Shown here piece by piece: positions 31,256 to 39,894 of a DNA stretch of 64,000 nt. The notes under the pieces were generated by a model. That model saw nothing but the letters and a program-made list of their open reading frames with translations. It did not search any database and had not been told where the DNA came from. The stretch lies in assembly GCA_963786195.1 (NCBI GenBank), contig CAWAYH010000007.1, positions 1-64,000 of the forward strand, read 5' to 3'. Source of the DNA: CAWAYH01 sp963786195. GTDB taxonomy: Bacteria > Acidobacteriota > Vicinamibacteria > Vicinamibacterales > 2-12-FULL-66-21. Position 1 is the first letter of the stretch; each line of letters begins with the position of its first letter. Made by a program: the position numbers and the translations under genes.

Positions 31256-32641
31256 ATGACAGCCCAGCCCCGTCAGCCACGGCTGAGCCACGATCGCCGG
31301 ATCCTTCTGATGGCCCTGGCATCGGCGCTGCCGGGCGCCCTGATTTCCATGATTTTTCTCTGGACCGGCGATTACACGCCCAAGGTCCAGTGGACCCTCA
31401 CGGTTCTCATCGTCACCTTCTGCCTGGGGTTCGTCTTCGCTTTGAGAGAGCGCGTGGTGCTGCCGCTCCAGACGCTCTCGAACCTGCTGGCCGCCCTCGG
31501 GGAGGGCGACTTCTCCATCCGCGCACGCGGCGCGCGCGGCGGCGATCCGCTCGGCGAAGTGATGGTCGAGGTCAACGCGCTCGTCGAAACCCTCCGCCAC
31601 CAGCGCCTCGACGCGCTCGAGGCGACGACGCTCCTCCGAAAAGTGATGGCCGAGATCGACGTGGCCGTGTTCACCTTCGATGAGGAACACGAGCTCAAGT
31701 TCGTCAATCGTGCGGGCGCGCGCCTCCTGAGCCAGCCAGCCGAGCGCCTGCTCGGACGTCACGCGAGCGAGCTGGACCTCGCGGAGTGTCTCAGGGGAGA
31801 TGCCCCGCGCGTCATCAATACGGCGTTCCCCGCCGGCGTCGGCCGCTGGGAAATCCGGCGGAGCCAGTTCCGCCAGGGGGGCCGGCCCCACGAAATGGTC
31901 GTCCTGTCGGACCTGAGCCAGCCGCTGCGCGAAGAAGAGCGTCAGGCCTGGCAAAGGCTGATCCGCGTCATCGGCCACGAGATGAACAACTCGCTGGCGC
32001 CGATCAAGTCGATCGCAGGCAGCCTGTCGACGATCGTCGAGCGCACTCCCCCGCCGTCGGACTGGCAGGAGGACGTGTTGCGCGGCCTGGGGGTGATTGC
32101 GTCACGGACCGAGTCGCTCAGCCGGTTCATGAACGCGTACGCGCGCCTGGCGAAGCTGCCTCCGCCCAAGCTGGCGCCGCTCGACGTCGCCGGGTTCGTC
32201 GATCGCGTCGTGACGCTCGAGAAAGCGCACCACATCCAGGTCGCGCCAGGGCCGCGGCTGAAGATTCAGGGCGACGGCGATCAGCTCGAGCAGCTCCTGA
32301 TCAACCTCATTCGAAACGCCGTAGACGCGGTTCGCGAAACGGGCGGCCGCGTCCGCGTGGGGTGGGAACGCCTGCCGGGATCGAGCCCTCCGGCCATGGC
32401 ACTCTGGGTGGAAGACGAAGGACCAGGGCTCTCCAACACGGGGAACCTGTTCGTGCCGTTCTTCACGACGAAGCCGGGCGGCTCCGGCATCGGCCTGGTG
32501 CTGAGCCGGCAGATCGCCGAGGCGCACGGCGGGAGCCTGACGCTGGAGAACCGCGAAGACCGGCCTGGCTGCCGTGCTACGTTACGTATTCCGCTACACG
32601 CGATCAGCCAACCCCGGCCGGAAGCGGTGGCCCAGGCATGA
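31256..32641 (+). CDS. NtrB/NtrY-like sensor histidine kinase
   Basis: 461 residues from ATG 31256; the earlier GTG/ATG frame would translate the repeat and is rejected. Two N-terminal membrane helices (ILLMALASALPGALISMIFL; TVLIVTFCLGFVFAL), a HAMP-like linker, a PAS domain (VAVFTFDEEHELKFVNRAGA), H-box VIGHEMNNSLAPIKSIAG, and the ATPase boxes NLIRNAVDAV, DEGPGLSNTG and PGGSGIGLVLSRQIAEAHGG. Partner of the upstream response regulator. Expression may be limited by the stem in front of its start. Confidence 0.92.
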   Translation: MTAQPRQPRLSHDRRILLMALASALPGALISMIFLWTGDYTPKVQWTLTVLIVTFCLGFVFALRERVVLPLQTLSNLLAALGEGDFSIRARGARGGDPLGEVMVEVNALVETLRHQRLDALEATTLLRKVMAEIDVAVFTFDEEHELKFVNRAGARLLSQPAERLLGRHASELDLAECLRGDAPRVINTAFPAGVGRWEIRRSQFRQGGRPHEMVVLSDLSQPLREEERQAWQRLIRVIGHEMNNSLAPIKSIAGSLSTIVERTPPPSDWQEDVLRGLGVIASRTESLSRFMNAYARLAKLPPPKLAPLDVAGFVDRVVTLEKAHHIQVAPGPRLKIQGDGDQLEQLLINLIRNAVDAVRETGGRVRVGWERLPGSSPPAMALWVEDEGPGLSNTGNLFVPFFTTKPGGSGIGLVLSRQIAEAHGGSLTLENREDRPGCRATLRIPLHAISQPRPEAVAQA

Positions 32642-32654
32642 CCCAGGCAGGACG

Positions 32655-33378
32655 ATGAGCGACCTCAACGAACCCGTGCTGCCGGGGACGGCAGCCACCG
32701 ATTACGAGCGATACCTGCGCACCGACGAGCTGCTCGCCCTCCAGAAGACACCGGAACAAGTCGTCCATCGGGACGAGCACCTGTTCCAGGCCGTGCATCA
32801 ATCATCGGAGCTCTGGCTGAAGCTGGCGTGCCAGGAGATCGAGGACGCCGCGAATCTCGTCGAGGGCGATCGGGTGTCAGCGTCCACGCGGTTGGTCAGG
32901 CGCGCGAACGACGCCATGACGCTCATCACCCAGCACCTCCACATGCTCGAGCACATGTCGCCCGTCGACTACGCGGTGGTCCGGACCGCGCTCGGGCACG
33001 GCGCCGGCTTCGACTCGCCTGGTTTCCGGCGCGTGCATCGTGTGTCGCCTGAGCTCGGAGAGACGTTCGACCGGCTTCTTGCGCGCCGGCAGCTGACGCT
33101 GATCGGCGTGTACCGAGCGCGGATACGAGCTCGAAGACATCTATCAGCTGGCAGAACAGCTGATCACCTGGGACGAACGCACGATTCTCTGGCGCTATCA
33201 ACACCTCAAGACCGTCGAGCGCATCATCGGCGGCAACGTCATCGGCACGCAGGGCACACCGGTGGAGGTCCTCGCCAAACGGATCGACCTCCGATTCTTC
33301 CCGGAGCTCTGGCTCGTCAGGGATGAGGTCACGCGGCGATCGAAGCTGGGAACCGATGGCCACGGAGGACAGTCGTAA
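32655..33378 (+). CDS. kynA: tryptophan 2,3-dioxygenase (one frameshift)
   Basis: Heme enzyme opening the indole ring of L-Trp to N-formylkynurenine, first step of the kynurenine pathway. About 240 residues, short for the family. Signature parts: YERYLRTDELLALQKTP, the heme/substrate region DEHLFQAVHQSSELWLKL, GHGAGFDSPGFRRV, and after the shift the proximal-His helix TILWRYQHLKTVERIIGG plus NVIGTQGTPVEVL. The +1 shift near 33117 falls just before GYELEDIYQLAEQLI. No other kynurenine gene is adjacent. Confidence 0.92.
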
Positions 33379-34503
33379 ATGCCGTCCGTCTTCGCCGGCC
33401 CCGCGCCGTGGCAGACGGTCGTGCTGGCCGTCGTTCCGGTCCTGATCCTGGCCGCCGTTGCCGCGCTCATCGCGCAACGGATCCTGGTCAAGGCGCTCAC
33501 AGCGATCCTCGGCGAGTCGCTCTCGCTCTCGAGCCCGATGGTGCAAGGGCCGGTGCGCCTGGTCGGCCTCGCCATCGTCCTGCTCTTCGCGTCGCTGCTG
33601 ATCTTCCCTGCGTTCGAGATGGCGGGGCTTCGGCCGCGGACCGGCGTCCCGCTCCGGGCGCTCGCGGCCTGGAGCTTCGAGCATGGCCTCAAGATCCTGC
33701 TCATTGTCCTGCTGGCGTACGCGCTCATCCGTCTCACGGGCCTGCTCGTGCGGCGCTTCGAGCACGAGGTCGCGCAGGCCAGCAGCGCGGACGCCCTCGA
33801 ACGCGCCAGGCGGGCGCGCACGCTGGGCTCGCTCATCAACAAGGTATTGTCGATCGCGATCTCCAGCGTCGCGGTGCTGATGGTCCTCAACGAGCTCAAC
33901 ATCAACATCGCTCCGGTGCTGACCGGCGCCGGCATTGCGGGCCTCGCCGTGGGCTTCGGCGCGCAGACGATGGTCCGCGACATCATCAGCGGCTTCTTCC
34001 TGATTCTCGAGGATCAGGTCCGCGTCGGCGACGCCGCGACCATCAACGGCACCGGCGGTGTGGTCGAAGAAGTGAACCTGCGCACGATCGTCCTGCGCGA
34101 CGAGGAAGGAACGATCCACTTCTTCCCCAACGGATCAATTGCCACGCTCGCGAACCGCAGCAAGGATTTCTGGTACTACGTCATCTCGCTTGGTCTGCCC
34201 TATCACGAGAACGTCGACCGCGTGACGGCCATCCTTCGTGACGTGGGGGCTGCTCTGCAGAACGACCCCTATTTCGGCGCCTTCATCGTCGAGCCGATCG
34301 AGATACTCGGCGTGGATGCTTTTGCTGAATGGGCGATGCAGCTCAAGCTGCGGATCAAGACCGTGCCGCAGAGGCAATTCGAGGTCGGACGGGAGCTGCG
34401 CAAGCGCATCCGCCAGGCGTTCGATCAGCACGGCGTGCAGGTGCCGTTTCCCGAGCGGATTGTGGCCGTTCGCGAAGGGCTCGAGCGACAGCAAAGTACC
34501 TAG
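33379..34503 (+). CDS. MscS-family mechanosensitive channel
   Basis: 374 residues. The ATG follows the kynA stop with no gap (TAAATG). Membrane segments at about residues 12-32, 55-80 and 105-125, then the pore-lining helix VLTGAGIAGLAVGFGAQTMV followed by RDIISGFFLILEDQVRVGD. The beta domain has VVEEVNLRTIVLRDEEGTI and HFFPNGSI, and the C-terminal alpha/beta domain runs to the end. Releases small solutes on osmotic down-shock. The stop shares CTAG with the convergent deoC stop. Confidence 0.93.
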   Translation: MPSVFAGPAPWQTVVLAVVPVLILAAVAALIAQRILVKALTAILGESLSLSSPMVQGPVRLVGLAIVLLFASLLIFPAFEMAGLRPRTGVPLRALAAWSFEHGLKILLIVLLAYALIRLTGLLVRRFEHEVAQASSADALERARRARTLGSLINKVLSIAISSVAVLMVLNELNINIAPVLTGAGIAGLAVGFGAQTMVRDIISGFFLILEDQVRVGDAATINGTGGVVEEVNLRTIVLRDEEGTIHFFPNGSIATLANRSKDFWYYVISLGLPYHENVDRVTAILRDVGAALQNDPYFGAFIVEPIEILGVDAFAEWAMQLKLRIKTVPQRQFEVGRELRKRIRQAFDQHGVQVPFPERIVAVREGLERQQST

Positions 34504-35378
34504 TAACCGGTTGAAGTGGCGGCGGGGTTTTCTCCACGCAATTCCTGGACGATTTTCACGCCGGCGCTGGCGCCGACGCGGGATGCACCGGCCGCGACCA
34601 TGGCCTTGAGTCCTTCCAGATCGCGCACGCCGCCGGCAGCCTTGACCCCCATCTCGGCGCCTACCACGCGGCGCATGAGGGCGACGTCATGGGCCGTCGC
34701 GCCCCCAGGACCAAAACCGGTCGACGTCTTCACGAAATCGGCGCCCGCGGCCTTGCTCAGCGTGCACGCCGTCACCTTCTCCTCGTCGGTCAGCAGCGCC
34801 GCCTCGATGATTACCTTGCTGGTGATGCCACATTGCCGGCAGGGCTCGACGACGGAAGTGATGTCGCGCTCGGCGGTGAGAAGATCGCCAGACTTGAGCG
34901 CGCCGACGTTGATGACCATGTCGATCTCGGTCGCCCCGTCGTAGATGGCCCGCCGCGTTTCGTAGTGCTTGACGTCAGCAGTCGTCGCGCCCAGGGGGAA
35001 CCCGACGACCGAGCACACCCCAACGCCCGTTCCGCGCAGCCGCGCCGCCGCCAGCGCCACCCACACAGGGTTCACGCACACCGTCGCGAAATGAAACGTG
35101 GCCGCCTCCTGGCAGAGTTTCTCGACCTCGGCGCGCGTCGCGTCCGGTTTGAGCAGCGTGTGGTCGATCAACCCGGCCACGCCGCCAGGCGCACCGCCTG
35201 CCGCGTGGAGTCCGATGCGCGACGCGCCTGCGTCGAGCACGCCGCGCAGCCGATCCGGGCAGCAATCGTACAGCACCGCGTGACACGCGCAGCGCCCGGA
35301 CGAGACCGTCCCCGGCCGCGCCGCGAGCACCTCTTCGGTGATGATCTCGATCAGCCGCTGCAGGTCCTGCGGGGTCAC
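34500..35378 (-). CDS. deoC: deoxyribose-phosphate aldolase DeoC with N-terminal extension
   Basis: Splits 2-deoxyribose-5-phosphate to glyceraldehyde-3-phosphate and acetaldehyde. 292 residues from the GTG at 35378, which overlaps the rpiB stop (GTGA); the family is usually ~220. The aldolase core starts at IDHTLLKPDATRAEVEKL (~residue 70), with EIDMVINVGALKSGD, Schiff-base Lys in DFVKTSTGFGPGGATAHD and KAAGGVRDLEG. The first ~70 residues contain a possible amphipathic helix LQRLIEIITEEVLA and a Cys cluster GRCACHAVLYDCCPDRL. Such extensions are unusual and recall microcompartment cargo tags or a metal site (inference). Confidence 0.93.
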   Translation of the reverse strand: MTPQDLQRLIEIITEEVLAARPGTVSSGRCACHAVLYDCCPDRLRGVLDAGASRIGLHAAGGAPGGVAGLIDHTLLKPDATRAEVEKLCQEAATFHFATVCVNPVWVALAAARLRGTGVGVCSVVGFPLGATTADVKHYETRRAIYDGATEIDMVINVGALKSGDLLTAERDITSVVEPCRQCGITSKVIIEAALLTDEEKVTACTLSKAAGADFVKTSTGFGPGGATAHDVALMRRVVGAEMGVKAAGGVRDLEGLKAMVAAGASRVGASAGVKIVQELRGENPAATSTGY

Positions 35379-36013
35379 GATCGCTCTTCCAATCGCCGAA
35401 TCTTCAACAACCGCCTGATGTAACGCGCCTCGCGCATGGGCGTCGCGAGCCACAGGTCGACAATTCGCAACGCGGCCTCCGTGCCCGATATCAGCGTCGA
35501 TCCGAGCGTCAGGACGTTCGCGCCGTTGTGCTCGCGGGAGTATCTCGCAGTCGTCTCGTCGAGGCACATCGCCGCGCGTATGCCGCGGATCTTGTTCGCG
35601 GCGATGGCCGAGCCGATGCCGGCCCCATCGATCACGATGCCGGCGTCGGCCTCGCCGCGGGCGACGGCCAGCGCGACGGCGGCGGCGACGTCCGGGTAGT
35701 CGACGGGCGCCGTGCCGTCCGTCCCGACATCGACGACGCTGAGGCCGCGACCCCGCAGATGCTGGAGGATCGCGCGTTTCAGCGCCACAGCCGTGTGGTC
35801 GTTGCCAAGCACGACCCGGCGGACGTCCGCGACCGGCGCCAGGTCGGCAGGCAGCGATGGATCGCTCGACCCGGCAGCGACGACCGTCACCCGGCGCGCC
35901 GCCAGCGTATCTTTCGCGAGCGGCGTGACGATGCCCCCGGCCGCCAGTTCCACGGTCGACCCGACGTCGAGGACGCGCGCGTCCGCCTCGGTGATGATCT
36001 CGAATCGCTTCAT
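35375..36013 (-). CDS. rpiB: RpiB/LacA-LacB family sugar-phosphate isomerase with N-terminal domain
   Basis: Interconverts ribose-5-phosphate and ribulose-5-phosphate, or a related sugar phosphate. 212 residues; the RpiB core (VVLGNDHTAVALKRAILQHL from ~residue 67, GAGIGSAIAANKIRGIRAAM, EHNGANVLTLGSTLI) is near its normal ~145. The first ~65 residues are extra: ITEADARVLDVGSTVELAAG, then GIVTPLAKDTLAARRVTVV. A VTPLARD-like motif occurs in microcompartment enzymes, so the pair with DeoC may be metabolosome-related (inference). ATGA overlap with hpt and GTGA with deoC. Confidence 0.85.
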   Translation of the reverse strand: MKRFEIITEADARVLDVGSTVELAAGGIVTPLAKDTLAARRVTVVAAGSSDPSLPADLAPVADVRRVVLGNDHTAVALKRAILQHLRGRGLSVVDVGTDGTAPVDYPDVAAAVALAVARGEADAGIVIDGAGIGSAIAANKIRGIRAAMCLDETTARYSREHNGANVLTLGSTLISGTEAALRIVDLWLATPMREARYIRRLLKIRRLEERS

Positions 36014-36525
36014 TCGCCGTCCAGGACCGCGATTTCCTTGAGGTTGCGATACTTCTCCGCGTAGTCCAGCCCGTAGCCGACTACGAAGCGGTCCTCGATC
36101 GTAAACCCGATGTAGTCGACCGTCACATCCACTTTCCGCCGTGACGGTTTGCTCAGGAGACAGACCGTCTTGAGCGACCGCGGGGCGCGCGCCCTGAGGA
36201 TGTCCTGCAGGTAGGTCAGCGTCAGCCCGGTGTCGACGATGTCCTCGACGATGATGACGTGCCTGCCCTGGAGACCCGTGTCCAGATCCTTGAGCATGCG
36301 CACTTCGCCCGACGACTTCTGGCTCTGCCCGTAGCTCGACACGGCGATGAAGTCGAGCGTGACCCGGGCGCTCATCGCGCGGACGAGGTCCGCCATGAAC
36401 ATGAACCCGCCCTTGAGCACGCCCACGAGGTGAATCTCTTCGCCGGCCGGGTAGTCACGCTCGATCTCCCCCGCCATCTCGCGGATTCGAGCCTGGATCC
36501 GGTCGCTGCTAATCATGATTTCCAT
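36010..36525 (-). CDS. hpt: hypoxanthine phosphoribosyltransferase
   Basis: Purine salvage: hypoxanthine or guanine plus PRPP to IMP or GMP. 171 residues, normal length. VGVLKGGFMFMADLVRAM (PPi loop), flexible loop SSYGQSQKSSGEV, PRPP-binding motif VIIVEDIVDTGLTL, and the purine site VDYIGFTIEDRFVVGYGLDY with the conserved Lys-Tyr end EKYRNL. Four-base overlap with rpiB; the MTA/SAH deaminase-like gene lies 25 bases upstream on the same strand. A salvage operon. Confidence 0.95.
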   Translation of the reverse strand: MEIMISSDRIQARIREMAGEIERDYPAGEEIHLVGVLKGGFMFMADLVRAMSARVTLDFIAVSSYGQSQKSSGEVRMLKDLDTGLQGRHVIIVEDIVDTGLTLTYLQDILRARAPRSLKTVCLLSKPSRRKVDVTVDYIGFTIEDRFVVGYGLDYAEKYRNLKEIAVLDGE

Positions 36526-36550
36526 ACGTCAGGGTCGCTCCGCGAGTGCC

Positions 36551-37961
36551 TTACCGTTTGCCGGCATCCTTCGAGGTTGACACCGCCTGCCGGATCTTCT
36601 CAGCCCACGACGCCGCCTCGCTCAGCACGGCAGGCTCGTCGAGCGTCGCCACTTTCCTGTCGCGCATCACGATCGTTCCATTCACCACCACGTCCTGCAC
36701 ATCGTCGCCGCGTGTGACGTAAACCAGATGAGAGAGTGGATCGTACATCGGCGTCTGCCTGGCCGTGCGCATGGAGACGACGATCAGATCCGCGCGTTTG
36801 CCTTCCTCCAGCGATCCGATCTCGCGCTCGAGCCCGAGCGCGCGCGCGCCCTCTATGGTCGCCATCTCGAGCGCGGTTCTGGCAGGGAGAGCGCGCGGGT
36901 CGCCGGTCGCGTGCTTGTGCAGGAACGCCGCCTGCCGCATGGCCTCGAACATGTCGAGATCGTTGTTGCTGGCCGCCCCGTCGGTCCCCAGGCCGACCGC
37001 GATACCGGCTTTCCGCATGTCGAGGACGGGTGCGGTGCCACTGGCCAGCTTCATGTTGCTCTCGGGGTTGTGCCCCACACCCACGTGTCGCCGCGCCAGC
37101 AGCCTGATGTCGGCCGGCGTGACGTGCACCGCGTGCGCGGCAATCGTCCGCGGCCCCCAGAATCCGATCGACTCGAGGGTACTGCACCGGGGTCGCCTTG
37201 TAGCGCGCGCGGGCGGTCTTGATCTCGTCGCGAGTCTCCGCCAGGTGAATGATGACGGGCGCGTGCTCACGATCGGCGACCGCGCGGATGGCCTTGAGCG
37301 TGGCCGTGTCCAGCGTGTACATGGCGTGCGGCGCGATGGCCGGCACGATCAGCTCGTCGTTGGCCCACTCGCGGATGAACGCCGATGCCCTGGCGATGCC
37401 CTCGGACGGGGTCTTGGCGTCGGCAACGGGAAACTGGATGATCGTCTGTCCGAGAACCCCCCTGATGCCGGCATCTTTCGTAACCCTGGCGATTTCCTCC
37501 TCGAAGTAATACATGTCGGCGTAGGTGGTCGTCCCCGACTGGATCATTTCGAGCACCGCCAGGCGCGTGCCGGCGCGAACGAATTCCGGCGTCACCGTTT
37601 TGGCTTCAGCCGGAAAGATGTATTTCTGAAGCCACTCCATCAGCGCCAGATCGTCGGCCAGCCCGCGGTACAACACCATCGGCGCATGCGTGTGCGTGTT
37701 GACCAGGCCTGGAATCACGACGCGGCCGGTGGCGTCGATCGTCTCTGACGCGCTGAAGCGCTGGGCGATCGCCGCCGGCGCGTCGACCGCCACGATGTCC
37801 CGACCGTCGATCGCGACAGCGCCGGGCGTCAGGACCCGCCCGGCTTTGTCCATCGAGACGACGGTGCCGCCTGTGACGATGAGGGAGACCTGCCGCTGCG
37901 CGGGCGTGAGACGTCGTGAGCACGACGGAGGCCAGCAGAGCGAACAGACACGCAGGACCAT
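36551..37961 (-). CDS. amidohydrolase, 5'-methylthioadenosine/S-adenosylhomocysteine deaminase-like (frameshift)
   Basis: About 470 residues. Metal motifs: VIPGLVNTHTHAPMVLYRGL (HxH), HAPVIIHLAET, HAVHVTP and the catalytic Asp in AVGLGTDGAASNNDLDMFEA. These fit the MtaD/SsnA/chlorohydrolase branch. A +1 shift near 37178 (extra base in the CGAGGGTAC run) splits VQYLESIGFWGPRTIAAHA. The N-terminus is uncertain: the frame at 37961 starts MVLRVC, while the next frame reads a signal-like LFALLASVVLTTSHARA, so the protein may be exported. It heads the hpt-rpiB-deoC operon, which supports a nucleoside role. Confidence 0.85.
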
Positions 37962-37991
37962 CAGGGATGAATTCTATCGTCAGTCGGCCAC

Positions 37992-38026
37992 GTATTCTGT
38001 ATTCTGTATTCTGTATTCTGTATTCT
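37992..38026. repeat. (GTATTCT)5 heptamer microsatellite
   Basis: Five perfect copies of GTATTCT, with related CTCCTAA heptamers downstream (about 38056-38080). It sits in the 141-bp gap between the divergent amidohydrolase and upp genes, where copy-number change would alter promoter spacing. Confidence 0.8.
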
Positions 38027-38102
38027 GATTTTCTGTTCTCCGCGCTGTTATCTCCCGGTAACTCCTAACTCCTAGACTCCTTGCTTTCTGTATAGTGTCC
38101 CG

Positions 38103-38724
38103 GTGCCAGTTCACCTCGTCGAGCATCCGCTCGTCCATGACGCTCTCGCCACGCTGCGAGACGCCGACACGCCGGCCGAAACGTTCCGGCGCATGGCCGT
38201 GCGCATCAGCCTCCTCCTCGCGGCGGAGGCGACCCGCGACGTGCCAAGCGCTGCCGTGCGCGTTCAGACTCCGCTCGGCCCGGCTGACGGCCGCCGCGTC
38301 CGGGACGGCGTCGTCGTCGTGCCCGTGCTGCGGGCGGGCCTCGGCATGCTCGACGCGGTGCTGGAGCTGATGCCCAGGGCCCGGGTCGGCCACATCGGCC
38401 TGCAGCGGGACGAGCTGACGGCCGTCGCCTCGCAGGTACTACTCGAAGCTGCCGGGCGATCTGGCGGGCAGTTTCGTGCTGATGATCGACCCCATGCTGG
38501 CCACCGGGGGAAGCGCCGTCGCTGCGCTGGATCTGCTCCGGCGCGCTGGCGGGCGCGACGTGCGCATGATCTGCATCGTGGCCGCGCCCGAGGGGATCGA
38601 GCTCGTGGAGCGCCATCACCCCGACGTCCACATCTACACGCCGGCGGTCGATCAGGGGCTGAACGCTCACAAGTTCATCGTTCCGGGCCTCGGCGACTTT
38701 GGTGATAGGTTGTATGGGACGTGA
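38103..38724 (+). CDS. upp: uracil phosphoribosyltransferase (one frameshift)
   Basis: Pyrimidine salvage: uracil plus PRPP to UMP. About 207 residues, start GTG 38103. HPLVHDALATLRDADTPAE at the N-terminus, VVVPVLRAGLGMLDAVLELM, then past the +1 shift near 38436 KLPGDLAGSFVLMIDPMLAT (PRPP loop MLATGGSA) and the uracil site YTPAVDQGLNAHKFIVPGLG with GDFGDRLYGT at the end. Divergent from the purine salvage operon. Confidence 0.93.
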
Positions 38725-38770
38725 GGTTGTCTGCGGAGGGGGGACAGCTTCCTTACAGCGAAGGTGGACC

Positions 38771-39631
38771 ATGAAACCGCGACAGACCGAAACGGAGACG
38801 CCCGCGAAGGTCGAGCGGCGCGCCGACCGGCCGGGGGCCGAAGAGTACTGGCGTACGGCGCTCACCTGCATCGAGCCGAACAAGATCCTCGTTCGCGGTT
38901 ACCCGCTCGACGAGATCATGGGTCGCCTGACGTTCGGCGAAGCGATCTACCTGTTGCTGGTCGGCGAGATGCCGTCACCCGGTATGGGCCGGCTGATGGA
39001 GGCGATGCTGGTGTCCTTCATCGATCACGGCGCCACGCCACCTTCGACGCTGGCGGCCCGGAACACGGCCACCACCGGCGCACCGCTGCGGTCGTGCGTC
39101 GCGGCGGGCGTCCTCGGGTTCGGACGCTACCATGGCGGCGACATCGAGAGCTGCATGCAGTTCCTCGACACGGGGCTCGACATGGTCCGCCGCGGCAGTC
39201 CTTACCGCGACGCGGCGAGCCAGCTCGTGGCGCGGTATCTCGAATCCGGGGAGACGCCGCCGGGGTTCGGCCACCGCTTCCACACGCGCGACCCGCGCGC
39301 CGCACGCCTGTTTCAGATGGCGCTCGAGCTCGAGGTCGAAGCCGAGCACATTCAGATGATTCGCGCGGTGGAAATGGTGCTCCACGAGCATCCTGACGAG
39401 CAGGGCCGCACGCTGCCGGTCAACATCGACGGCGCCATCGCAGCGGTCTGCGGCGATCTGGGAATCCCGCCGACCATCGCGGATGCGATCTTCATCATCT
39501 CCCGGGTTCCCGGCATCGCGGCGCACGCGGACGAGGAGCGCCAGCGCCAGCAGCCCATGCGCCAGATCGATCCCAAGGATCACCGGTACGACGGGCCGAC
39601 GGAGCGCAGGCTGCCCGAGCGCAGAAAATGA
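38771..39631 (+). CDS. citrate synthase-fold protein, citryl-CoA lyase-like
   Basis: 286 residues, far shorter than citrate synthase (~430), the length of the citryl-CoA lyase group. RGYPLDEIMGRLTFGEAIYL at the N-terminus, His/Gly motif FGRYHGGDIESCMQFL, PGFGHRFHTRDPRAARLF (substrate His) and NIDGAIAAVCGDLGIPP (catalytic Asp) keep the citrate-synthase active site. Likely splits citryl-CoA, or makes or breaks a related acyl-CoA. ATG 38771 is chosen because upstream residues are unlike the family. No partner lyase or synthetase subunit is adjacent. tRNA-Val begins 24 bases downstream. Confidence 0.8.
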   Translation: MKPRQTETETPAKVERRADRPGAEEYWRTALTCIEPNKILVRGYPLDEIMGRLTFGEAIYLLLVGEMPSPGMGRLMEAMLVSFIDHGATPPSTLAARNTATTGAPLRSCVAAGVLGFGRYHGGDIESCMQFLDTGLDMVRRGSPYRDAASQLVARYLESGETPPGFGHRFHTRDPRAARLFQMALELEVEAEHIQMIRAVEMVLHEHPDEQGRTLPVNIDGAIAAVCGDLGIPPTIADAIFIISRVPGIAAHADEERQRQQPMRQIDPKDHRYDGPTERRLPERRK

Positions 39632-39655
39632 TAAACTGAGGGTTCTCCTGAGGTT

Positions 39656-39730
39656 GGGCGCTTGGCTCAGCGGTAGAGCATCGCCTTCACACGGCGGGGG
39701 TCAGTGGTTCGAATCCACTAGCGCCCACCA
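39656..39730 (+). tRNA. tRNA-Val (anticodon CAC)
   Basis: 75 nt. Acceptor GGGCGCT / AGCGCCC, anticodon loop TTCACAC with CAC at 39688-39690, T-arm GGTTCGAATCC, encoded CCA at 39728-39730. The CCA is also the first three bases of the downstream repeat. Confidence 0.96.
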
Positions 39731-39892
39731 ACCTTCGCTCGCCTGTATCGTCCGCGAGCTACGGTTGGCAAGCCAACCTTCCATCGCTCGCCTGAATCGT
39801 CGGCGAGCTACGGTTGGCAAGCCAACCTTCCATCGCTCGCCTGAATCGTCGGCGAGCTACGGTTGGCAAGCCAACCTTCCATCGCTCGCCGG
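39728..39892. repeat. 49-bp two-hairpin tandem repeat starting at the tRNA-Val CCA
   Basis: Units start CCAACCTT at 39728, 39773, 39822 and 39871 (last partial). Period 49 bp for the complete copies; the first unit lacks four bases. Each unit has two stems: GCTCGCC...GGCGAGC and GGTTGGC-AA-GCCAACC. It lies between tRNA-Val and the convergent gene stop at 39895. Confidence 0.85.
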
Positions 39893-39894
39893 AT

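Noticed and set aside
39728..39892. CRISPR array
   Set aside because: The 49-bp units follow each other directly with no spacers of different sequence and no cas genes nearby.
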